Below are positions 56,893-64,000 of a DNA stretch of 64,000 nucleotides, one piece after another. Location of the stretch: positions 124,001 through 188,000 of the IMG/VR virus record IMGVR_UViG_3300023202_000247; one strand, 5' to 3'. Every line of letters begins with the position of its first letter. The stretch's first letter is position 1. The notes beneath the pieces are model-generated. The model saw only the letters and a list, made by a program, of their open reading frames with translations. It made no database searches and was not told the origin of the DNA. Source of the stretch: a virus. The translations under genes were made by a program, and so were the position numbers.

Positions 56893-57648
56893 ATGGCCAA
56901 GAAGAAACCTTCCGATTTTTCAAAAATCATCAATCATCCTGAAAAGGATAGTATAATAAGCAGACTCGTCTCGGGCGATCCACCCGAGATGGTAAGCGAA
57001 TACTTGAAGGTTAAGTATCCTGGCAAAGATCAGGTGCATTTGCGCATACCGATAACTATTCTCAAAGAGTTTTCGCAAAAATATCTTGATCGATATAAAT
57101 TCATGGAAAAGCTGGTTGAGGACCAAAAGAATGGTCAAATCAGCGATGAAATATCAAAAAGTCTCATCAACAATAAAACATGGAGAGACCGAGTTGCCGA
57201 GTTTGCTGATAAGGAAATTGACTTAAAGCAAAAAATACAACAGCTTGTCATAATCATCGAAGCTCGTGCTGAACAAATCTTTGATAAACTTCAGGAAAAC
57301 CCGCTTCCAAGCAAGCATGATTATATCCTAATTCAGTATTTGGAAAAGTTAATCATGGCTTGTGAGAAGGCTGACAAGATTGTGAATGAACGTCCTGATT
57401 CTGTGGTTCAACACAACATCACCGTACAGATGGTTGAGCAACAATCAGCTTTCATTCAAGAGGCAATACGAGATGTTTTGCAAGAAATGGATCCGGAATT
57501 TAGCGCGAAGTTCTTGGAGCGACTGAGCGCAAGGTTGCAAAACATGGATACATCAGCATCGGTAAAGGTAAAGCCATTGCAGTTCAATAAAGATGTTAAA
57601 AGGCTATTAGATTCTTCGGAGGCTGAGTTTGAGGATGACAATGATTGA
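56893..57648 (+). CDS. Candidate terminase small subunit
   Basis: 251 residues. The N-terminal 65 residues, KIINHPEKDSIISRLVSGDP followed by PEMVSEYLKVKYPG...LRIP, look like a small helical DNA-binding domain. The central part is a long helix (EFADKEIDLKQKIQQLVIII) that would oligomerise, and the C-terminus is acidic (SEAEFEDDND). This order (HTH, oligomerisation helix, acidic tail) is that of small terminase subunits, and the large subunit lies about 5.5 kb downstream. No specific homology was recognised. Confidence 0.45.
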   Translation: MAKKKPSDFSKIINHPEKDSIISRLVSGDPPEMVSEYLKVKYPGKDQVHLRIPITILKEFSQKYLDRYKFMEKLVEDQKNGQISDEISKSLINNKTWRDRVAEFADKEIDLKQKIQQLVIIIEARAEQIFDKLQENPLPSKHDYILIQYLEKLIMACEKADKIVNERPDSVVQHNITVQMVEQQSAFIQEAIRDVLQEMDPEFSAKFLERLSARLQNMDTSASVKVKPLQFNKDVKRLLDSSEAEFEDDND

Positions 57649-59536
57649 TGTTAATTCTGTAAAAGATAAAGTTAATGATTACTTTTTTACTCAGCTAGAC
57701 CAACGGCTGAGTTTTTTGCCAGATGATATGCAGGAAGAGTATGTAAGTGATGCAATTGCAATGACCAATGTTGGCGTTCGAAGCACAGAAGAACAAAAGG
57801 TTTTTTACTATATAGTTACACACGTACCACAAATTGCAAAAGAGTTGTTGGTAAATCCGTCACCAGATGTAATGGCAAAAATTTCGGCAATTGTATTTCA
57901 GAATAGAAATGAAATGCCAATTAATAACATATACAAATTCTTTTTGGCAGTTGCTGAAGCCGCTAAAAGTCTAGGATTAAACATTGTAAAAAAGGCATAT
58001 CCGCAAGGCACAACGGCAAATCCGCTTTATCCCGTATATGACATACGAAGATGGATGAGTGCAACACGAGGCATATATTCGAGGGTTCGTGCTGGCGAAG
58101 ATTTCAACGAAGCTTTTGCACAAATTACCAGAGATTGGAATACGATGGATAAAATAGATTTCAAACATTGGTTGAGGTTTTACCAAGAGGGCGCAGATAA
58201 AAAATATAAATTTGCACAACAGCAGCAACAATCTGTGCCGCCTGATTATTATTTTTCAGATAATGGTTTTTTTGTTCCCAATAAAGTTGATCCACAACAG
58301 CTAAAGGGACAACTGCCTGGTCGTGAGGTTTTTCAGTCTGGTCATGATGCTAGAAGACAGCAACACGCTTTTGATCCTGATGAGGCCAGGCAGAAAATCG
58401 AAATGCAAAGAGCAAAAATCATTGGTAGGTTGAATGCCGCAGAAAAGCTCCTCTGTTCGATTGAAGGTCAGATGTTTGCTGGTGATAACCAGGCAGAAAT
58501 GTTGCAACTTTTACACGCTTTAAAAATGAGAGTACAAACAGCAAACAAGCTTTCTACTCGATCGTCCTTATTTATCGATTATATTTATAGAGTTGCTAAC
58601 ATGTTAGCAGATACTAATAGGCAAAAACCAGCGGCTTTTTTCTATAAGGTTGCTCAAAGCGTAGAAGATCCGACTGCTGCTTTGTTGGGAGAAGAGTCTG
58701 GGGCTACTGAGACAAAGTCGGATGATGCTCAGCCAGATGCTCTCGAGATGCTAGAGAATGAACCAGAGTTGGGTGGTGGCAATATGACACAGCCACCAGT
58801 TGATAGTGGAGCATCGGAACAAACGAGACAAGCTTTCAAAGAGTTTTTTTCCAGGTTAGAAACAGGACTTGGATTCATAGATGAAGACGATGAAGACGAT
58901 GAAGATGAGTCAAAGGTTGCTGCTGTAAACTATGATTTAATAGTCGAAGGACAAGAACTTCAACCACCTCAAATGAATGAAACAATTGAGGTTAGTGAAG
59001 ATGAAATTCCACAGGGGGAACCAGCAGATGCACCAGATGTGTTCGAGCAAGCCTTAGCAAACATAACTGTAAAAGATGTTGTAGACAGGTTAGAGGTTTT
59101 GAGTGGACTTTTCAAGAAAAGAGAAATTGCTAAAGAGTTGTATGTTATCGATATGATGATGGATAAACTTGGTCTCAGTGTTTATTTCCCAGGTCTTGGT
59201 GAAGCAACGAAGAGCGCTCTAGAGTCCAATGGTTATGTGTCTACACGCATAGATGATATTCTTAGTAAACTTCGAGGTTCATTGATGAGCGAAGAGGTTG
59301 ATGGAATGATTGAGGGGTTCGAAGAGCCAGCTGAAACAACTCCAGAAGTTGAGATGGTCAAGCAAAAACTTGATAATGCTGAAGAGCGTGACAAAGAAAG
59401 AAAAGATAGGCGAAGAGTTAAAGAAGATCAAAAACTCATGGGTGGCGGCGATGATGAAAAGCCAAAACCTGCCACTACGGAGCTTCAAGGTCCGGCAACT
59501 GTAGAGCGTTCACGTCCAATTCCAGAAATTAGATGA
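57641..59536 (+). CDS. Large unknown protein with acidic low-complexity segments
   Basis: 631 residues from ATG 57641 (GAGG about 6 bases upstream; earlier in-frame starts at 57629 and 57635). Residues about 20-200 are globular and helical, Gln-rich at about 195-205. The segment around 425-435 is a run of Asp and Glu (DEDDEDDEDES), and 500-560 is helical. The C-terminus is charged, ending in a Pro/Thr-rich tail. It may be a scaffolding or head-assembly protein; no family was recognised. Starts inside the previous gene. Confidence 0.52.
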   Translation: MIDVNSVKDKVNDYFFTQLDQRLSFLPDDMQEEYVSDAIAMTNVGVRSTEEQKVFYYIVTHVPQIAKELLVNPSPDVMAKISAIVFQNRNEMPINNIYKFFLAVAEAAKSLGLNIVKKAYPQGTTANPLYPVYDIRRWMSATRGIYSRVRAGEDFNEAFAQITRDWNTMDKIDFKHWLRFYQEGADKKYKFAQQQQQSVPPDYYFSDNGFFVPNKVDPQQLKGQLPGREVFQSGHDARRQQHAFDPDEARQKIEMQRAKIIGRLNAAEKLLCSIEGQMFAGDNQAEMLQLLHALKMRVQTANKLSTRSSLFIDYIYRVANMLADTNRQKPAAFFYKVAQSVEDPTAALLGEESGATETKSDDAQPDALEMLENEPELGGGNMTQPPVDSGASEQTRQAFKEFFSRLETGLGFIDEDDEDDEDESKVAAVNYDLIVEGQELQPPQMNETIEVSEDEIPQGEPADAPDVFEQALANITVKDVVDRLEVLSGLFKKREIAKELYVIDMMMDKLGLSVYFPGLGEATKSALESNGYVSTRIDDILSKLRGSLMSEEVDGMIEGFEEPAETTPEVEMVKQKLDNAEERDKERKDRRRVKEDQKLMGGGDDEKPKPATTELQGPATVERSRPIPEIR

Positions 59537-59545
59537 GGTTTCTAA

Positions 59546-60292
59546 ATGCCCGACTTAAAAACTCTATTGGACACATTGTCCATGATAGCTAGAGATGAGG
59601 GACTTTCTATCCCTTACATAGTCGGTGGTGTGCCTAGAGACAAGGTACTCGGAGTAGCTGAAAGAATTGATGATGTAGATTTGACCACTGGTGATGGCAC
59701 CATTCATACTTTGGCAAGCATATTTAACAGAAGAATACCAGATTCATATTTAAAAGTTATGAATGATGGTCACTCTCAGGTAACAGTTGATGACTATAAG
59801 TTTGACTTTTCTTCTAACTTTAGAAGTCCAGGAATAAAGCAAGCACTGCAAAAAGCTGGATTAAAAAATCCAAGTGAGATATTGATGGAGTTATTGAGTC
59901 GTGATTTCACAGTAAATGCTTTGCTCATGACACTAGATTTGAAAAGTATCAAAGACCTTACTGGTCGTGCTATACCGGATATAGAAAAGAAACTATTGAG
60001 AACATGTTTGCCACCACATGTGACATTTGGTGATGATAAAAAGAGAATAATTAGAATTTTATATGTTGCCGCTAAACTTGGATTAACAGTTAATGGTGAC
60101 ATAGTTGAATGGGTGCGTAAAAACCCTCAAAAAATAGCAGAAGTAAAACCTCAGTACTTGAAGCAAAAATTGCAACAAGCATTGGATTATGATTTTGACA
60201 GAACCATAGGTTTGATTAACGATATGAATTTGTGGGATTATATTCCTATTACAGAGGATCTTTTGCCTTACTTTACGTCGAGGCAATTATGA
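59546..60292 (+). CDS. CCA-adding/poly(A) polymerase-like nucleotidyltransferase head domain
   Basis: 248 residues, well below the about 400 of full enzymes. Head-domain motifs: IVGGVPRDKVLG (25-36), DDVDLTTGD (42-50, the catalytic Asp pair), LLSRDFTVNAL (about 116-126), and GDDKKRIIRILYVAAKLGL (about 162-180), the class II signature with the neck. The C-terminal body and tail that hold the tRNA are shortened. Such enzymes add CCA to tRNA or A-tails to RNA. No tRNA gene occurs in this window. Its place in a virion-type block is odd. Confidence 0.8.
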   Translation: MPDLKTLLDTLSMIARDEGLSIPYIVGGVPRDKVLGVAERIDDVDLTTGDGTIHTLASIFNRRIPDSYLKVMNDGHSQVTVDDYKFDFSSNFRSPGIKQALQKAGLKNPSEILMELLSRDFTVNALLMTLDLKSIKDLTGRAIPDIEKKLLRTCLPPHVTFGDDKKRIIRILYVAAKLGLTVNGDIVEWVRKNPQKIAEVKPQYLKQKLQQALDYDFDRTIGLINDMNLWDYIPITEDLLPYFTSRQL

Positions 60293-60912
60293 GTAGTACA
60301 AAAATACAAAAGGCGCTCGAAAGCGGTAAAAGAGTTACGATAGTTGAATCAGCTAGAGGTCCACTCAACTCAGAGTACGAGTCATCCAATGTAAAGCGCC
60401 AGGTTCCTAGTGGAATGACTCGTGTTGACATGGATGTACGTCCAATTGGCAATAGTGATGCTATTTTCAAAAATTATGATTATGCCGGCGAAGATGCTCC
60501 AGGTCCAAATAAACCAAGTTTGGGTATGTATTCTAAGATGAGCGAATACGATAGTGCTGAACAGTATATAGAAAAAGACAGATTAGCTCGTGAAAACAGA
60601 ACTGAAAGTGACTTGAAAACGGTTTCTAAATCTAAAAAGAAAAAAGATAAGAAGCGTGTTGATATGGACACACGTCCGTACCCCAATCCAATATTTACTA
60701 ATTATGATTATACCGATGCGGATGCTGATGAGACCTCTCCGGGTGGAGGTTTTTATCATGGTATTCCTGGCGGTGGCAAAAGCAGTGTAAAAGAATGGGT
60801 TGATGATAAACGCAAGCAAATGGAAAAAAGAAAGAAAACTTTGAGCTATTATGCTGATAAGTTAAAGAACGCCGACATTGAAGACACGATGAAGGTTTTA
60901 GGTTTGAAATGA
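60289..60912 (+). CDS. Unknown protein with internal repeat
   Basis: 207 residues from ATG 60289 (overlaps the nucleotidyltransferase stop by 4). Two copies of the unit RVDMD(V/T)RP...IF(K/T)NYDY...A.A occur at about residues 45-68 and 125-146, each preceded by a basic segment (the second after KSKKKKDKKRVDMD). The C-terminus is a charged helix. It is possibly a virion or scaffold protein with short binding motifs. No family was recognised. Confidence 0.55.
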   Translation: MSSTKIQKALESGKRVTIVESARGPLNSEYESSNVKRQVPSGMTRVDMDVRPIGNSDAIFKNYDYAGEDAPGPNKPSLGMYSKMSEYDSAEQYIEKDRLARENRTESDLKTVSKSKKKKDKKRVDMDTRPYPNPIFTNYDYTDADADETSPGGGFYHGIPGGGKSSVKEWVDDKRKQMEKRKKTLSYYADKLKNADIEDTMKVLGLK

Positions 60913-61460
60913 GTAAAGGTGTTAAAAAACTTGCAGTAATTCGTGAGAATTCGGATGTAAGGTGTCCTTTTGGGTTGAGTATTCCAAAGGCTTGTCACGT
61001 TGCCGGTGAGTATGTTGATAAAATGGCTCCGCTGGAAGACCTTCCAATGGAAACCACTGAAGAAGAAAAACAGTTGGTTGCCAAAGCAAATAACAAGTTG
61101 CTATCATGGGCATTGATGCAAGATACTACAGAGATTAAAACCTGTAAATATTTATCATCATTTTTCAAAGATAAAAGCGCTGTTGATTGTAACTGGGGAG
61201 ACACGGCTGCTGGAACGCCCAACAGTGCAGCATTACTAGGCTCTCCTTTTTATTCTAGAATATTTTCTGGAGTAGGTTTAGATGGTTTATATAGTTATCC
61301 TATAGGATGGTATGCGGATTATAACATAAGTAGGAACCTATTTTATGGAATTTATTCTTTACAAGGTGGGCTCAACACTCCTGATGTTTTGATAAAAATA
61401 GCTGATTCGGTGCTTTTAAACAGCTGTTTGGAGAAAGCTCATATCAATAAAAACGGTTAA
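60909..61460 (+). CDS. Unknown protein, cysteine-containing
   Basis: 183 residues. Cysteine-containing segments (VRCPFGLSIPKACHVAGEYV; CKYLSSFFKDKSAVDCNWGD) and an aromatic Gly-rich middle (GLDGLYSYPIGWYADYNISR) give it a globular look. It starts at an ATGA overlap with the previous gene. No signal peptide. No family was recognised; placement suggests a virion-assembly protein. Confidence 0.52.
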   Translation: MSKGVKKLAVIRENSDVRCPFGLSIPKACHVAGEYVDKMAPLEDLPMETTEEEKQLVAKANNKLLSWALMQDTTEIKTCKYLSSFFKDKSAVDCNWGDTAAGTPNSAALLGSPFYSRIFSGVGLDGLYSYPIGWYADYNISRNLFYGIYSLQGGLNTPDVLIKIADSVLLNSCLEKAHINKNG

Positions 61461-61488
61461 TTACATAACTTTAATGTGAAGGTTATCA

Positions 61489-62421
61489 ATGACTTTAGAA
61501 AAGAAATCTCAATTTGGCAATGATCTCTCCGGTCTGGAAAGTATGGAGGTTTCAACTGACGCTTTGTCAGATGAAATTCTCGGTGGAGGGTATGACAACG
61601 TTTCGTTCAGTGATGATCAATCATTTGCTGATGATGACGAAAACGATTTGGATATCGAACCGGGCCACGTGGTGGTCTTCGAGCTTGATGAAATACCAGG
61701 GGCTGACGGTGAAGACATTTTTGTTTCAGAAGAAGATGATGAAATAGAGGTGTCTACTGATGAAGATAAAGATATAGAAGTTGAAGAGCCAGATGCTTGG
61801 AATTGGCAAGCAAAAGGACTGCCAAATTTTTTGGATTGGCTCTTGGAAATGATCAATGCTGTTCCAAGACACTCGGGACGAGACACTACCGGACTAGAGC
61901 GTGCAGTTTCATATTTTGAAGCTTTGGACAAAGAAATATCCAAGGCAATGAGAATGGACTATAAAGATGAAATTGATTCGGCCAAGGCCGAGGAAGCGCG
62001 TTCTCAAATTGAAAAGGGCTTGGAAAGACTGCTTGATAGGTTGGAAAAGGTTCGTTCAACGAAGTTCAAAAGAAAAAGCAAGAAAAAGGCTTGGTATGAT
62101 GTTGACGATAGTATCGTCAAAGAAGCTCAGAAATCTACAAGAATCAATGGTATTACAATAACAGTTCCATTATTTATCTCAACACTTGCTCGTACTTGTA
62201 TCAACGGAATGGTGAGCGCAGGTCATGATATTGAAGATATGTTTCAAAAGCTTGCTAAGAGATACAATTTAACTCCGAGAGAAAAGGCTGAGCTAGTTCA
62301 GCTTTTGAGAGATATGGGATATATGCATTCAACTTCTAGAGATAGAGGATTGGAGTTTAATGAAAAATTTGATCCGACATCGGAAGAAAACTTTGACTAT
62401 GCGGCCAACTACTGGGGATAA
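61489..62421 (+). CDS. Unknown protein with very acidic N-terminus
   Basis: 310 residues. Residues 1-100 contain many Asp/Glu (FADDDENDLDIE; SEEDDEIEVSTDEDKDIEVE) and are probably disordered. Residues 105-200 form helices with basic KFKRKSKKKAWYD at about 198-210, and 215-275 are a second helical region. The acidic segment may mimic nucleic acid or bind a basic partner. ATG 61489 has GAAGG about 9 bases upstream. No family was recognised. Confidence 0.55.
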   Translation: MTLEKKSQFGNDLSGLESMEVSTDALSDEILGGGYDNVSFSDDQSFADDDENDLDIEPGHVVVFELDEIPGADGEDIFVSEEDDEIEVSTDEDKDIEVEEPDAWNWQAKGLPNFLDWLLEMINAVPRHSGRDTTGLERAVSYFEALDKEISKAMRMDYKDEIDSAKAEEARSQIEKGLERLLDRLEKVRSTKFKRKSKKKAWYDVDDSIVKEAQKSTRINGITITVPLFISTLARTCINGMVSAGHDIEDMFQKLAKRYNLTPREKAELVQLLRDMGYMHSTSRDRGLEFNEKFDPTSEENFDYAANYWG

Positions 62422-62424
62422 TAA

Positions 62425-63081
62425 ATGAGTAAAGCATTAAAAATTGATGTTCCTGTAACAAGGGATAAAAATGAAATAGAAAGATCGGGAAAGCTTAGCG
62501 GTTGGCTTGCGGACTTTGCAGATCATTATAAGCAAATGGAATCGCAGCAAAAAACAGCTGTAGAAGTAAACACTGGCCCGTCTATTCAAGAGAAAATGCA
62601 TGCCATTTTGAATGGCAATTCTCGCTACAACAACGTTGAAGAGGCTGTTGCGGATTTACACGAGCGCACCGGACTGAAACAATATTTGGAAGCTAAGGCT
62701 TCTGATGTTTCAGATGCTGCTAAATATATTTTAGCAGATGATGAAGGTGGTGACGAAAAAAAAGCTGAAAGGCCGGCATTGCTAGAGCGAGTTCCTGCTA
62801 TAGAGCATTACATTCGCAACATGGTGAACAATGGAGCTAGCTTGCCGGCAATACTATTTGGAATAGCTTCAACATTTGTACAAGATGGTGTAAGCGATCA
62901 AGATATTGATGACATGGATCTTGCCAGATATATCAATCAGTTCATCATGTCCAGAGAACCATCTGAGACACCATTGGATGATCCAAACATTGGTAGAGAT
63001 GTTGGCCTCAAAGTTGATTTGCATGATGTTGATCAAAACAAAGACCCATTTGTCGGCTTGACTCCAAAAAAGGTAATGTAA
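62425..63081 (+). CDS. Unknown protein preceding the terminase
   Basis: 218 residues, 3 bases after the previous gene. Helical and acidic: EEAVADLHERTGLKQYLEA, then DDEGGDEKKAERPALLERV. The C-terminus has VGLKVDLHDVDQNKDPFVGL. It may be a packaging or head protein judged only by its position next to the terminase. No family was recognised. Confidence 0.52.
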   Translation: MSKALKIDVPVTRDKNEIERSGKLSGWLADFADHYKQMESQQKTAVEVNTGPSIQEKMHAILNGNSRYNNVEEAVADLHERTGLKQYLEAKASDVSDAAKYILADDEGGDEKKAERPALLERVPAIEHYIRNMVNNGASLPAILFGIASTFVQDGVSDQDIDDMDLARYINQFIMSREPSETPLDDPNIGRDVGLKVDLHDVDQNKDPFVGLTPKKVM

Positions 63082-63112
63082 TCAATAATATGCATAATAT
63101 CAATTATTTTAT

Positions 63113-64000
63113 ATGGTTGATGTTAACATTAGTCCTTTAGATGCATTTAAAAGCAGCATTCTAAATTTAGATCCTGTTGCATTTTGCGAAAATAATTTGA
63201 CGCTTGATGGTCAACAGTTTCGTTTAACCAATAATGGTTACAAACCATTTGCTGATATTTATCGTTATATCGGCATCAAAGCTTTGGAGCCAGATGCATT
63301 GCCGGTAATTCTCGTTAAAGGCAGACAGGTGGGCGCAACTACGATGGCAGCTGCGCTTGCGTGTTATTTCATGGCCAGTAGGTTATTTGGAAATAACGGT
63401 AGGCCGCCAATGCGTGTGATTCACCTGTTTCCTACTTTGGGAATGGCAGCTGCTTATTCCAAAATGAAATTCAGCCAAATGGTTGGTTCTGCAAAGCCAG
63501 CTCCAGGTGAATTTAAAGGAAATGGTGCTCCAAAAACATATATAGAAAAAGAGCTTGATACTAGTAGCCCAGCTAATAACAACCTTCATTTCAAGAAATT
63601 TTTGGGTGATAACCAGTTGGAAATAGAAAGCACTGGTCCTGACGGAAACAGACTTCGTGGACGTACAACAGATTGTATTCTAGCTGATGAAGTTCAAGAC
63701 ATTCCACAGATAGCCCTTGGTGCTATTACCAAGACACTTACCAAGGCTCAATATGGTAAATCAGCGCAAGGTATTCAAGTTTATTTTGGAACACCAAAGC
63801 AAAAAGGTACAGCTTATTATAATATGTGGATGAAATCCACACAGCAATATTACCATTTAAAATGTGAAGAATGTGAATCTTATTTTCCGTTGTACAGACC
63901 AGATGTTGAATGGGAAAGTATATGGCTGTATGGTTACATCGTTAAATGTACCGAATGTGGACACGAGCAAGATAAGCGTGTAGCTGCTGAAAGTGGAAAG
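63113..64000 (+). CDS. Terminase large subunit, partial at right edge
   Basis: 296 residues are visible from ATG 63113, and the frame runs off the window. The ATPase has a Walker A-like KGRQVGATTM (about 69-78), Walker B DCILADEVQD (about 183-192), and a coupling-like FGTPKQKGTAYYNMW (about 224-238). A zinc pair pattern (CEECESYF ... CTECGHE) follows at about 254-285. The C-terminal RNase H-like nuclease is outside the window. The protein pumps DNA into the head and cuts concatemers. About 30 bases of AT-rich sequence precede it. Confidence 0.82.
   Translation, partial: MVDVNISPLDAFKSSILNLDPVAFCENNLTLDGQQFRLTNNGYKPFADIYRYIGIKALEPDALPVILVKGRQVGATTMAAALACYFMASRLFGNNGRPPMRVIHLFPTLGMAAAYSKMKFSQMVGSAKPAPGEFKGNGAPKTYIEKELDTSSPANNNLHFKKFLGDNQLEIESTGPDGNRLRGRTTDCILADEVQDIPQIALGAITKTLTKAQYGKSAQGIQVYFGTPKQKGTAYYNMWMKSTQQYYHLKCEECESYFPLYRPDVEWESIWLYGYIVKCTECGHEQDKRVAAESGK

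Noticed and set aside
1-64000. CRISPR arrays, rRNA, tRNA, insertion sequences and integrase/att sites
   Set aside because: None were seen on either strand; no direct repeats with spacers, no transposase or integrase motifs, and no tRNA cloverleaf were found by eye.

Overview
This window is about 64 kb of a large tailed-phage genome (jumbo/huge phage type). The support for this is a dense, almost entirely plus-strand array of about 95 short, tightly packed and often overlapping genes (ATGA or TAATG junctions), a large terminase subunit running off the right edge, and a replication and recombination set of phage character: a bacterial-type DNA polymerase III alpha (DnaE), SbcC/SbcD (T4 gp46/gp47 type), a RecA/UvsX-like recombinase, a gp32-like single-strand binding protein candidate, RuvC, a primase in two genes, a topoisomerase I, dUTPase and a dNMP kinase. 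The sequence is AT-rich and uses the standard bacterial code with TAA, TGA and TAG stops. The host cannot be named from this sequence. I see no tRNA, rRNA, CRISPR array or insertion sequence. No stretch over 300 bases lacks a gene; the largest gap is 287-523.

Layout. 1-4.4 kb: small unknown genes, two HU-like proteins, a NADAR-domain protein, and one GC-rich gene followed by a strong hairpin. 4.4-8.5 kb: DksA/TraR zinc protein, ClpP-like protease, DUF192 protein, FtsK-like translocase ending in a long inverted repeat. 8.6-14.5 kb: zinc-ribbon protein, RlaP-type nucleotidyltransferase, AAA+ ATPase, PPP phosphatase, and the only convincing minus-strand gene. 14.5-19 kb: topoisomerase I, ribosomal protein bS21, virion-like proteins. 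19-25.7 kb: DUF488-like, MT-A70 adenine methyltransferase, two HNH nucleases, dUTPase, BtpA-like barrel, MazG-like, AAA+ ATPase. 25.7-31 kb: membrane-anchored protein, peptide deformylase fused to SEC-C, thioredoxin, many unknown small genes. 31-46.7 kb: primase zinc domain, SbcD, SbcC, dNMP kinase, a PD-(D/E)XK nuclease with four cysteines, trigger factor, and a DnaE gene broken in two. 46.7-53.7 kb: possible mediator, RecA, SSB, RuvC, DnaJ, primase Toprim protein, HTH protein. 54-64 kb: long unknown proteins, a CCA-adding/poly(A) polymerase-like head domain and the terminase, probably the start of a packaging/virion block.

The most striking system is the fractured DnaE. The polymerase is encoded as two proteins (793 + 407 extein residues) carrying the halves of a split intein, and a free-standing homing endonuclease gene with Vsr-like nuclease motifs and about six zinc-ribbon-like repeats lies exactly between them, joined by start/stop overlaps on both sides. 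The intein sits in the DnaE motif GYGFNK|SHS, four residues from the known cyanobacterial split-DnaE site.

The second theme is control of protein synthesis and folding: the phage carries bS21, deformylase-SEC-C, trigger factor, a J-domain protein, thioredoxin and a ClpP-like protease, which together would cover initiation, nascent-chain processing, folding and turnover. The functional statements are inferred from motifs read by eye; no database search was run.
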